A stretch of 64,000 bases of DNA from the NCBI RefSeq assembly GCF_030811555.1, contig NZ_JAUSQZ010000001.1, positions 2,539,241 to 2,603,240 of the forward strand. The letters are read 5' to 3'. A model generated the notes under the pieces. It was not told the origin of the DNA. It saw nothing but the letters and a program-made list of their open reading frames with translations, and ran no database searches. Origin of the DNA: Kineosporia succinea (GTDB lineage Bacteria; Actinomycetota; Actinomycetes; Actinomycetales; Kineosporiaceae). Position 1 is the first letter of the stretch, and each line of letters opens with the position of its first letter. Shown in pieces: positions 26,125 through 34,631 of the stretch. Both the position numbers and the translations under genes were made by a program.

Positions 26125-28167
26125 TTCTACAACGCCTACCACCAGGGCTTCGTCCGGGTCGCCGCGTGCACCCTGCGCACGGCCATCGCCGAGCCCGACA
26201 CCAACGCCGAGTCGGTGCTGCGCATCGCGCGGGACTGTCACGCCGACGGCGTCGGCCTGGCGGTGTTCCCCGAGCTCACCCTCACCGGGTACTCGATCGA
26301 AGACCTGCTCATGCACGAGACCGTGCTCGCCGACGCCGAGCGCGCGCTGCGCACGGTGATCGACGGCTCGGTCGGGCTCACCCCGGTGCTGCTCGTCGGC
26401 CTGCCGGTGCGTTTCCGCCACCGCATCCACAACGTCGCCGCGGTGGTGCACGACGGCCGCCTGCTCGGTGTGGCGCCCAAGTCGTACCTGCCGAACTACC
26501 GCGAGTTCTACGAGGCCCGTCAGGTCACCGCGGGTCGCGATATTTCCGGCTCGTTCATCACCCTGGCCGGTGAAGAGGTCCCGTTCGGCACCGACCTGCT
26601 GTTCGCCGCCTCCGACGTGCCCGGTTTCGTGCTGCACGTCGAGATCTGCGAGGACATGTGGGTGCCCGTGCCGCCCAGCGCCACGGCCGCGCTCGCCGGC
26701 GCCACCGTGCTCACCAACCTCTCCGGCAGCCCGATCACCATCGGCCGTGCCGAAGACCGCAAGCTGCTGGCCCGTTCCGCCTCCTCCCGATGCCTGGCCG
26801 CATACGTGTTCGCCGCCGCCGGCGAGGGCGAGTCCACCACCGACCTGGCGTGGGACGGCCAGACCCTGGTCTACGAGAACGGCGTGCTGCTGGCCGAGGG
26901 GGAGCGGTTCCCCACCGGTGACCGGCGCACGATCGCGGACGTCGACCTGGACCTCCTGCGCGCCGAGCGTCTGCGGATGGGCAGCTTCGAGGACAACCGG
27001 GCGGGTCTCGCTCCGGACCACCGGGTGATCGAGTTCGAGCTGAGGCCGCCCGCGGGCGATCTCGGCCTGCGCCGCGAGGTCGAGCGCTTCCCGTTCGTGC
27101 CGGCCGACGAGACCCGGCTCGAGCTGGACTGTTACGAGGCCTACAACATCCAGGTGGCCGGGCTGCGGCAGCGGCTGCGGGCGATCGGGCAGCCGAAGAT
27201 CGTGATCGGCGTCTCCGGTGGGCTCGACTCCACCCACGCGCTGATCGTGGCGGCCAAGGCGATGGACGAGGAGAAGCGGCCCCGCACCGACATTCTCGCG
27301 TTCACCATGCCCGGGTTCGCGACCAGCGACCGCACCAAGAACCAGGCCTACGGGCTGGCGCGCAGCCTGGGCGTGACGTTCGAGGAACTCGACATCAAGC
27401 CCACCGCCGAGCTGCTGCTGCACAACCTCGGGCACCCGTTCGGCGGCGGCGAGCCGGTCTACGACATCACCTTCGAGAACGTGCAGGCCGGCCTGCGCAC
27501 CGACTACCTGTTCCGGCTGGCCAACCAGCGCGGCGGCATCGTGCTCGGCACCGGCGACCTGTCCGAGCTGGCGCTGGGCTGGTCGACCTACGGGGTGGGC
27601 GACCAGATGTCGCACTACAACGTGAACGGTGGCGTGCCCAAGACGCTGATGCAGCACCTGATCCGCTGGGTGATCTCGTCCGGGCAGTTCGAGCCCGAGG
27701 TCGGCAAGATCCTCGAAGACGTGGTGGGGGGCGAGATCAGCCCGGAGCTGGTGCCGGTGGGGGAGGACGGCATCACCCAGAGCACCGAGGCCAAGGTCGG
27801 GCCGTACTCGCTGCAGGACTTCTCACTGTTCTACACGCTGCGGCACGGGTTCCGGCCGTCGAAGATAGCGTTCCTGGCGATGCACGCGTGGAGTGATGCC
27901 GAGAAGGGCGACTGGCCGCCGCACTTCCCGCCGGACAGTCGTATCGCGTTCGAGCTCGCGGTGATCCGGCAGTGGCTGCTCGTGTTCACGCAGCGGTTCT
28001 TCGCGTTCAGCCAGTTCAAGCGCTCGGCGATGCCGAACGGGCCGAAAGTCACGGCCGGGGGCTCGCTCTCGCCGCGAGGCGATTGGCGGGCCCCGTCCGA
28101 CGCGTCGGCGCGGATCTGGCTCGCGGAGATCGAGCGGGAGGTTCCCGGCGAGCCCTCAGCCGGCTGA
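26113..28167 (+). CDS. nadE: Glutamine-dependent NAD+ synthetase
   Basis: 684 residues from GTG at 26113; the N-terminus ([16 protein letters not shown]) lines up with the mycobacterial enzyme, which supports this start. It makes NAD+ from deamido-NAD+, ATP and glutamine. N-terminal glutaminase (nitrilase fold, about 12-290) with the triad Glu54 ([10 protein letters not shown]), Lys123 ([12 protein letters not shown]) and Cys179 (HVEICEDMW). C-terminal synthetase (about 335-640) with the PP-loop SGGLDS at 368-373, then [13 protein letters not shown] and [12 protein letters not shown]. Full length. It starts about 45 bp after the chemotaxis operon, and its start codon is buried in an 18-bp inverted repeat. 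It runs convergently into the 97-residue membrane-protein gene, overlapping its 3' end by 12 bases. Confidence 0.96.
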   Translation: MSERFYNAYHQGFVRVAACTLRTAIAEPDTNAESVLRIARDCHADGVGLAVFPELTLTGYSIEDLLMHETVLADAERALRTVIDGSVGLTPVLLVGLPVRFRHRIHNVAAVVHDGRLLGVAPKSYLPNYREFYEARQVTAGRDISGSFITLAGEEVPFGTDLLFAASDVPGFVLHVEICEDMWVPVPPSATAALAGATVLTNLSGSPITIGRAEDRKLLARSASSRCLAAYVFAAAGEGESTTDLAWDGQTLVYENGVLLAEGERFPTGDRRTIADVDLDLLRAERLRMGSFEDNRAGLAPDHRVIEFELRPPAGDLGLRREVERFPFVPADETRLELDCYEAYNIQVAGLRQRLRAIGQPKIVIGVSGGLDSTHALIVAAKAMDEEKRPRTDILAFTMPGFATSDRTKNQAYGLARSLGVTFEELDIKPTAELLLHNLGHPFGGGEPVYDITFENVQAGLRTDYLFRLANQRGGIVLGTGDLSELALGWSTYGVGDQMSHYNVNGGVPKTLMQHLIRWVISSGQFEPEVGKILEDVVGGEISPELVPVGEDGITQSTEAKVGPYSLQDFSLFYTLRHGFRPSKIAFLAMHAWSDAEKGDWPPHFPPDSRIAFELAVIRQWLLVFTQRFFAFSQFKRSAMPNGPKVTAGGSLSPRGDWRAPSDASARIWLAEIEREVPGEPSAG

Positions 28168-28449
28168 GGCCCGCCGGGCCTCGGCCTCCTCGGCCGCCCG
28201 CTTGGCCTCCGTCTCGGCGGCGGTCTGGGCGGCCTCCCGGGCCTCGGCCTCGTCCTTCTCCTCCCACTCCTGCTCGTAGCGCTTGACCAGCCCCAGGATC
28301 AGGGCGGCGCCGACCGAGCAGAGCACGGCCACGACGAGCCAGCGCACGAGCGCGGTGAAGCCGTCGAGACCGCCGCTCGCATACTGCGCATAGAGCGGCG
28401 GTCCCGCCAGCACGGCCGCGACGGCGCAGCCGATCACCAGGGGATTCAC
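28156..28449 (-). CDS. Small membrane protein with charged helical tail
   Basis: 97 residues from GTG at 28449, which overlaps the stop of the upstream giant gene as GTGA; a longer start at 28482 is possible but less economical. Two membrane spans (VNPLVIGCAVAAVLAGPPLY and LVRWLVVAVLCSVGAALILGL) are followed by a cytoplasmic tail of Glu, Ala, Lys and Arg (about 60-97) that should be a coiled coil. I do not recognise a family. Its position as the last gene of the flhA unit and the translational coupling suggest a link to the flagellar apparatus; this is inference. Confidence 0.7.
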   Translation of the reverse strand: MNPLVIGCAVAAVLAGPPLYAQYASGGLDGFTALVRWLVVAVLCSVGAALILGLVKRYEQEWEEKDEAEAREAAQTAAETEAKRAAEEAEARRASAG

Positions 28450-31400
28450 GAGGTTGCGCCACCCACCGCGAGCTGGGTGCACAGGAGGGCGGCCCAGCCG
28501 ACCCGGTCGACGGCGATCCCGTCGACCCGGACCACCGGCAGACCCAGCTGCAGCACCTCGGCCGGAGCACCGGAGTCCAGTGCACCGTCCAGGGCGACAG
28601 CGTCGACCTTGCCGAGATACCGCACCCAGCGCTGGTTCTCCTCCAGCGACCGGCTGCCGTCGAGCACGGCGATCACGGCCTCCGCACCCACGTTCTGCAG
28701 AACCTTGCGGATCTTGCCGGCGTCCTCGGTGCGGGCACCGTCGACCGGGATGCTGACCACCACGGGACGCGTGGCGGCCGCGAGGTCCATCGCGCCACTG
28801 CGCTCCGGGCCCAGTTCGTGCGGGACGGTGACGACCGTGCGCGGCCCGCCGTTGTGCGGCAGGTCGAGCGCGGTGCGGGCGGCCTCCAGGCCGACGATGT
28901 CCGACGGACCGACCACGGCGATCACCTCGACGTCATCGGCGATCGTCGGCTCGGGCATCGCTCCCAGCATCTGCACGACGGCCATGAACCGGTCTCCAGA
29001 GGGGAGATTGGCGGTCCATTCGGCCGGCACACCGAGGGTGTTGAGCGCAGCCCGGTCGGCGGCGACGGCCTGCTCCGCGGCGGCCTGAAGATCGGCCTCG
29101 GTCGGCAGTGTCGGCGCCGGGACGCTCTCGACCGGCACGAACGGCGATTCCGTCGCCGGGAAGCCGATGCTCGCTCCCGCCTCGGGCAGAGGCAGGGGGG
29201 CGAGCGGGCTTTCGATCGCGGGGTTCACGTCAATGGTGGACGCGGTGGTCGCCTCCGGGGACACCGGGGGTTCCGGGTCGGGCTGGAAGGCCCAGGCGGT
29301 GACCGGTTCCTCGGCGGCGGGCATCGCGAGACCGGGCGTTGCGAGACCGGGGGTCTCGAGGGCGGGTGTTGCGAAGTCGGGCGTCGTGAGGTCAGGCGCC
29401 GCGTAGTCGGGTGATGCGACGATCGGTGCCGAGGGGCTAGGTGTTTCGATGGCGGGGGCCGCGAAACCGGGGGCCGCGAAACCGGGTGCGGCGAAGCCGG
29501 GGACCTGGAAGTCGTCGGCCGGGAACGAACCCGGGGTGGGCTCGGGGGAGCCGGTGTGACCGGCGTCCTCCATCGGGTTCGGGAGCGGGGGAGCGAAGCC
29601 CGGGGTGGACTCGGCGACCGGGGCTTCGGCGACCGGGGCTTCGGTGACCGGGGTCTCGGTGACCGGGGTCTCGGCGACCGGCACGGCCCAGGCGGCCATG
29701 GCCTCGGCGGGGGAGGCCCAGCTGGAGGCGGGACCCTCGTCGGGGAGGCCGGGCGCCGGGGCGCTGGGGGCGGGCCACTCCGGGCTGTGGTTGGCCGGGG
29801 TGGTGGCCCAGGCCGACGGCGCGCCACCGGAACCCTCGGACACCGGAGCGCTTTCGACCAGCGGAGCGCTGGGCTGAGCGGGCACGAGCGGCTGGGCGGT
29901 GGCGAACTGGGTGTCCTGGTCCACGGTCTGGGTGGAAGCCTGGGGCTCGGGGTGCGTGAGCGTGGCCGTCGGGTGCGAGGCCCGCTCGGCCTCCATCACG
30001 GCCTGGGCGGCGGCGAGTTCACCGGCGGCCGCGGCCGCGCTGGCCCGGGCCGCGACGATCTCCCAGGCGGGCGGCTCTTCGAGAGCCGCTTCGCTGGACG
30101 CCTCGACCCGCGGCGCCGGGATACCCGCGATCGCCGCGCTGCTGGTCTCGTCCTGCTCGGGGGCCGGCGGGTTGAGAGGAGTCACCGGGGCGACGTCCTC
30201 GTCCTTGGGCTCGTCCTTGCTCTTGGCCTTCTTGCGGCCACCGAAGCGGATGCCGAACACCTTGAAACCACCGGCGTTCTCGGCCTCATTCTCGCTCTTG
30301 TCGTCGGTCGAGGCCTCGGTGTCGGACGCGGTCGCGCTGACGACGGCGGCCGCGTCCTCGGTGACATCGTCGGGCGAGCCCAGGGTCGGGTCGGTGTTCG
30401 GGCCGGTGTGACGAGCGCTGGTGCGCTCACGCCGCGGCCGGTGACGACCCGCGTCCTCGGCAGGCGCCGGCTCGACCGCCGGGGTGATCGTCTCCTCGCT
30501 CTGACGGGGCGCCGGAACGGTCTTCTTGGAGCCCTTGGTGCGCCGCGTCTTGCCCTTGGGCAGCACGGTGGTCGCCCGGGTCGAGGTGGCGGGGAGCTCG
30601 GTCAGATCCGTCAGCTCGGCCAGATCACCAGGGACGGAAACGTTCTGGGCCTGGGCGGCGGATGTCGCCGCGTATTCCGTTGCGTCGGTGGCGGACACGG
30701 GCGAGCTGAACTGCGGTGCGCCGAAGGAAGAATCGGTCGATCCGAACGACGAGGTGTTGCTCTCGGTCGAACCGAACGGCGTGGACCCGAACGGCGTTGA
30801 CCCGAACGGCGTGGACCCGAAGGAGGACTCGAGGGTCTCGGGCGAGCTGAACGAGGGCGTCGTGAACTCGGGAGCGGCCGGCTCGGGCGTGGTGAACTGC
30901 GGCGTGGCGAACTGCGACGTCGCGAACTCGGAAGACGCAGGCCCAGAAGAGACAGGCCCGGAAGAGACCGGCTCGGAGGACGCCGCCTCGGAAGGCGTGG
31001 CCGGGGAAGACATGGTCTCGGAAGACATGGTCTCCGGAGCGACGAGACCGGGCACCGTGAAGTCGGAAGTGGTCTCCAGCTGCGGCATCTCGGCCGCAGG
31101 CGGTTCCGCACCGAACGCCGGCGCGGCCTCGTACGTGGCGAGACGCGGCGTCTCGGCGGCGAAGGAAGGACTTCCGGCGTAAGGAGACTCGGCCCCCGCG
31201 AGCCCCGGGATCCCGGTCTCGTCGGTGCCGGGCGTGCCGAAGCCGGCCGTCCCGGAACCAGCCGCGCCGAAGGCGGACGTGGCGAGATCCGCAGTGCCGA
31301 AGCCGGGCGGGGTGGGTTCGACGGTGCCGAAGCCAGGCGTGGCGGTCTCATCGGTGCCGAAGCCAGGCGCAGCGGTTTCAGCAGTGCCGAAGCCAGGCGT

Positions 31401-34400
31401 GGCCGGTTCGGGCGTGGCGGGTTCAGTGGTGCCGATGCCGGGCGCAGCGAGCTCGGGAGTGCCGAATCCGGGCCATGCCGACTCGGGAGCGCCGAAGGTG
31501 ACCGGTGCGGTGTCGCTGGCCGCGGCGTCCGCCGTGCCGAACTCGGGGGCCTGGAACTCGGGCGTCCCGAAGCTGGGCGCGCTGAACTCGGGCTCACCGG
31601 ATTCAGGCGAACCGTGCCCAGACGTGCTGAACCCGGGCGTGCTGAAACCGGGAGTCGTGAACTCCGGCGCGGCGAGCCGCGGCGTCTCCTCGGAGGTCGT
31701 GAACGGCTCGGTGCCGGGGACGGTGCTGGTCACAGCGTCCGTCCCGGGGTCCGTGGCGTGGTCGGTGCTGTGGTCCGTGCTGTAGTCCGCGCCGAAGGCC
31801 GGCGCCCCCCAGAGCTGTGAAGCATCCCCGTTCCCACTGGTCGGCGCCGGGTCTCCGGCGGTCTCGGCCCATCCCCCGATGGGTGTGGCGGTGTCGCTCG
31901 GGTCGTCGGCCGGGGTGCCCAGGGCTCCCGGGAAACTCCAGTCGACGGACGCCTCGGGTACCTCGTTCGGCGTCGCGGTCGGGCCGGTCGGGTCGGCCCA
32001 CTTGGCGATCAGGTCGGCCTCGATCTCCGGCGGGCCCGGGATCGACGCGGCGAAAGGCGTCACGGTCGGCGCGGAGGCCTCCGGCTCGGCGGGCGCACCG
32101 CTGTCCGCGTCGGCGAGGGACGCGTCGGTGTCCTGCGCAGTGTCCGAGGGCGTCCGGGCAGGGTCGTCCTCACGTCCGCGGCCGGACCCACCGGAGCGGG
32201 CCTTGGGCGGAAGCGGGAGAAGCTTCGGAATGTCCCTCACCGGAGAAGGATCGGAAGGAACGCCACCGGTGTTGAGGGGCATCGAGCCGCCGTTGTGCGG
32301 AGGTTGTCCCCCGAACGGCGGTTGATCCGTGGTTTCCACCCGGATGCCGGGCAGCGAGTCGGTCATCAGGCCGCCCGGCAACGGTGCCTTGCGCGGGCTG
32401 CGCCGGCTGGCGGGCAGCATCAGGTCCGTGCCGGACTCGCGGCGCGGCGTGTTCTTGCGGCCGCGCGAGCGGGCCCACGCCGGACGCAGTCCGCTGAAGT
32501 CCAGCTCCGCCTCGCTCGCGGCGGTGGTGAGGTCGAGCGGGACCGGCGCGAGCTCGGTGGCCGGACGCTCGGCGTCCGCGACATCGGCCGGGATCGTCGT
32601 GTGGGTGAGCTCGGGCAGCGTTTCCGCGTCGTCGAGCCCGGGAGCGGCGGTGAGGTCGGCGAGCTCGGGCGCCGGGGCGTCGTGACTGAGTTCGGGTGAG
32701 CTGCTTGCGGACGCGTCGGTCCCCGCTCCCTCGCCCCCGACGGTTCCCGGGTGGGCGCCGTGGCGGCGGCGCGGCTTGGTGCGCGCGTTCGGGGCGGATG
32801 ACTGCTCGTCCGCCCGGGTGACGTCCGCCCGGGTGACGTCGGGCCGGGGCGCCGGCTGCTCCGTCGCGGCGGCTTCGATCACCTTCGGCATCTCGACGGT
32901 GTCGGCCGTCTTGTCCACGGCCGGCCGGGTGGTGGCCGGCTGGGGGGCGGCCTCCTCGGACTCCGGGACCAGCGACTCGAACTCGGCGGCCAGGTCGGCG
33001 GCGTCGGGATCGTCGGTGACGGCGATCTCGGCCAGGGCGTCGGCGTCGGCCGTGCCCAGGTCAGCGGCTGTGGCGGTCGGGTCGGCGTCGATCGGGCCCG
33101 TGGCGGCCGGGCTCATGGCGATCGGGCGGGTGGGAGCGGACGTCGTGCCGCTGACCGGAGCCTTGGCGTGCTTCGCGTGCTTGGGGGTCGAGTCGGCGGG
33201 GGCGTCCACTTCGGCAGTGTCTGCAATGGACGCGTCCGACTCCGGGAGCGTGCGCACGGACGCGGGCGTGTTCACCCGGTTGCCGTGCTCAGGCTGCTCG
33301 CTCGGGGCGATCGCGTCGAGGGGTTCCTCGTCGTCGGCGAACACCGCCTCGATCTCGTCGGCGAAGTCCTCGTCGGCGAAGCCCTCGGCCGTGAACTCCT
33401 CGTCGAGGAAATCCTCGTCCGCGGTGTCCTCGCCCGTCGCGCGCTCGACCGGGGCGTCCGTGAGCTCTTCGACCACGGCGTCCTCGACCACGACGTCACT
33501 GTCGGCCGCGGTCTCGGCGACCACGGCGTCCTCCATCGCGTCGTTGTCGACCCCGCCGTCCGAAGCGGTGGCGTCGAAGACCGCGTGTCCTTCGACCAGC
33601 GTGTCCAGGCCCGGTGCGTCCTCGACCGGACCGGCCGCTTCGGTGACGGACGGGGTCGGGGCGACCGCGGCGTCCTCAGGCACCGGGTTCTGATCGAGCT
33701 CGGCGGACTTCTTCTTCGCCTCGGCCGTGCGCTTGCGGGCAGCGGCCTTCGCCGCCTTGGCCTTCGCCGTGCGCGCCGCCTTGGCCGCGCGCTCGAGCCG
33801 GATCTCCTCGGCCCGCGCGGCGATCCGGGCCTCGCGGGCCTCGGCCTCCTCGGCCGCCCGGCGGGCCGCCTCCTGCTCGAGGTCGGCCGGCTCGGCGGGC
33901 AGAGCCGCCGGGGCAGCGGGCGAGGGAGGGGTGAATCCGGCGAACTCCTCGTCCCAGTCGTCCCATTCGGCCTCGTCCCAGGCAAAGCTGTTGGGACCGG
34001 CGGGCCGGGGCGGCGGAAGGTCGCGGCCCAGGGGCGTACGGCGGTCGGACGGGTGGCCAGCACCCAGGTTGCGCACCGACGACGGGTCGAGCGGGGGCCG
34101 GGCGGCGGGAAAGCCTCCGGCGCCGAGGATCTCGGCCAGGTCGAGGGTCTCGCGGACCTCGTCCTGACCGTACGGGTCGAACGACGGGCCGCGGGTGTCG
34201 CGGTGGTGCGCGTCCTGGATCGGCATCCGCTCGTCCGAGGCCATGGCGGCCTCGAACGCGGCCTGCCGGGCCATCGCCAGCGCGGCGGCCTTCTCGATCG
34301 ACTCGCCGTTGCCGCCACCGGCCTGCTGGGCCAGGTTGAGCAGGTCGCGGTGACCGGAACGGGGCAGACGGGGCGGGGCCGGGCGCTGGGCGCGGGCCAG

Positions 34401-34631
34401 GCGGTCGGCCCGGTCGTCGGACCCGGGACGGTCGGCGAGCTTCAGCTCGTCCTCGTCGTCGAGACCTCCGGGCACCTCGACGGCGACCTCGAAGCCCTCC
34501 TTCGCGAAGAACCCGAGAACACCTCCCCGGCGCACCTTCTCGGCCCGGACGATACGGGCGAACGGACCACCCTCGCGACGCGCCCGGATGAGCAGCGCCT
34601 CGAGGTCGTCACCTTCAAGCAGCAAATTCAT
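28446..34631 (-). CDS. Giant FlhF-like flagellar protein with low-complexity FG/TP repeats
   Basis: 2061 residues from ATG at 34631, overlapping the flhA stop by 17 bases, in the position where flhF normally sits. Residues 1-60 (DDLEALLIRARREGGPFARI, then GGVLGFFAKEGFEVAVEV) resemble the FlhF N-terminal B domain. Residues about 250-310 are a charged Ala/Lys/Arg helix and 330-500 are strongly acidic. Residues about 970-1330 hold repeats such as PGFGT, PEFTTPSF and four tandem FGSTP-type units; residues about 1690-1780 hold PGFAA and PDFAT repeats. The last 200 residues form a compact domain (IAVVGPSDIVGLEAART near 1900, then AVIAVLDGSRS and AVALDGALDSGAPAEVLQLGLPVVRVDG) co-linear with the FlhF SRP-type GTPase but without the GKT/S of a Walker A motif. 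It may be an inactive FlhF used as a scaffold for flagellar placement. The homology is my reading of short motifs. Confidence 0.7.
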   Translation of the reverse strand: MNLLLEGDDLEALLIRARREGGPFARIVRAEKVRRGGVLGFFAKEGFEVAVEVPGGLDDEDELKLADRPGSDDRADRLARAQRPAPPRLPRSGHRDLLNLAQQAGGGNGESIEKAAALAMARQAAFEAAMASDERMPIQDAHHRDTRGPSFDPYGQDEVRETLDLAEILGAGGFPAARPPLDPSSVRNLGAGHPSDRRTPLGRDLPPPRPAGPNSFAWDEAEWDDWDEEFAGFTPPSPAAPAALPAEPADLEQEAARRAAEEAEAREARIAARAEEIRLERAAKAARTAKAKAAKAAARKRTAEAKKKSAELDQNPVPEDAAVAPTPSVTEAAGPVEDAPGLDTLVEGHAVFDATASDGGVDNDAMEDAVVAETAADSDVVVEDAVVEELTDAPVERATGEDTADEDFLDEEFTAEGFADEDFADEIEAVFADDEEPLDAIAPSEQPEHGNRVNTPASVRTLPESDASIADTAEVDAPADSTPKHAKHAKAPVSGTTSAPTRPIAMSPAATGPIDADPTATAADLGTADADALAEIAVTDDPDAADLAAEFESLVPESEEAAPQPATTRPAVDKTADTVEMPKVIEAAATEQPAPRPDVTRADVTRADEQSSAPNARTKPRRRHGAHPGTVGGEGAGTDASASSSPELSHDAPAPELADLTAAPGLDDAETLPELTHTTIPADVADAERPATELAPVPLDLTTAASEAELDFSGLRPAWARSRGRKNTPRRESGTDLMLPASRRSPRKAPLPGGLMTDSLPGIRVETTDQPPFGGQPPHNGGSMPLNTGGVPSDPSPVRDIPKLLPLPPKARSGGSGRGREDDPARTPSDTAQDTDASLADADSGAPAEPEASAPTVTPFAASIPGPPEIEADLIAKWADPTGPTATPNEVPEASVDWSFPGALGTPADDPSDTATPIGGWAETAGDPAPTSGNGDASQLWGAPAFGADYSTDHSTDHATDPGTDAVTSTVPGTEPFTTSEETPRLAAPEFTTPGFSTPGFSTSGHGSPESGEPEFSAPSFGTPEFQAPEFGTADAAASDTAPVTFGAPESAWPGFGTPELAAPGIGTTEPATPEPATPGFGTAETAAPGFGTDETATPGFGTVEPTPPGFGTADLATSAFGAAGSGTAGFGTPGTDETGIPGLAGAESPYAGSPSFAAETPRLATYEAAPAFGAEPPAAEMPQLETTSDFTVPGLVAPETMSSETMSSPATPSEAASSEPVSSGPVSSGPASSEFATSQFATPQFTTPEPAAPEFTTPSFSSPETLESSFGSTPFGSTPFGSTPFGSTESNTSSFGSTDSSFGAPQFSSPVSATDATEYAATSAAQAQNVSVPGDLAELTDLTELPATSTRATTVLPKGKTRRTKGSKKTVPAPRQSEETITPAVEPAPAEDAGRHRPRRERTSARHTGPNTDPTLGSPDDVTEDAAAVVSATASDTEASTDDKSENEAENAGGFKVFGIRFGGRKKAKSKDEPKDEDVAPVTPLNPPAPEQDETSSAAIAGIPAPRVEASSEAALEEPPAWEIVAARASAAAAAGELAAAQAVMEAERASHPTATLTHPEPQASTQTVDQDTQFATAQPLVPAQPSAPLVESAPVSEGSGGAPSAWATTPANHSPEWPAPSAPAPGLPDEGPASSWASPAEAMAAWAVPVAETPVTETPVTEAPVAEAPVAESTPGFAPPLPNPMEDAGHTGSPEPTPGSFPADDFQVPGFAAPGFAAPGFAAPAIETPSPSAPIVASPDYAAPDLTTPDFATPALETPGLATPGLAMPAAEEPVTAWAFQPDPEPPVSPEATTASTIDVNPAIESPLAPLPLPEAGASIGFPATESPFVPVESVPAPTLPTEADLQAAAEQAVAADRAALNTLGVPAEWTANLPSGDRFMAVVQMLGAMPEPTIADDVEVIAVVGPSDIVGLEAARTALDLPHNGGPRTVVTVPHELGPERSGAMDLAAATRPVVVSIPVDGARTEDAGKIRKVLQNVGAEAVIAVLDGSRSLEENQRWVRYLGKVDAVALDGALDSGAPAEVLQLGLPVVRVDGIAVDRVGWAALLCTQLAVGGATS
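30773..30823. repeat. 15-bp tandem repeats coding for FGSTP units
   Basis: The + strand repeats GAACGG-CGT(G/T)GACCC about three and a half times with a 15-bp period (coding on the - strand for FGSTP). This is the most regular part of a wider repeat region (about 30700-31700) within the giant FlhF-like gene and a likely site of length variation. Confidence 0.75.
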
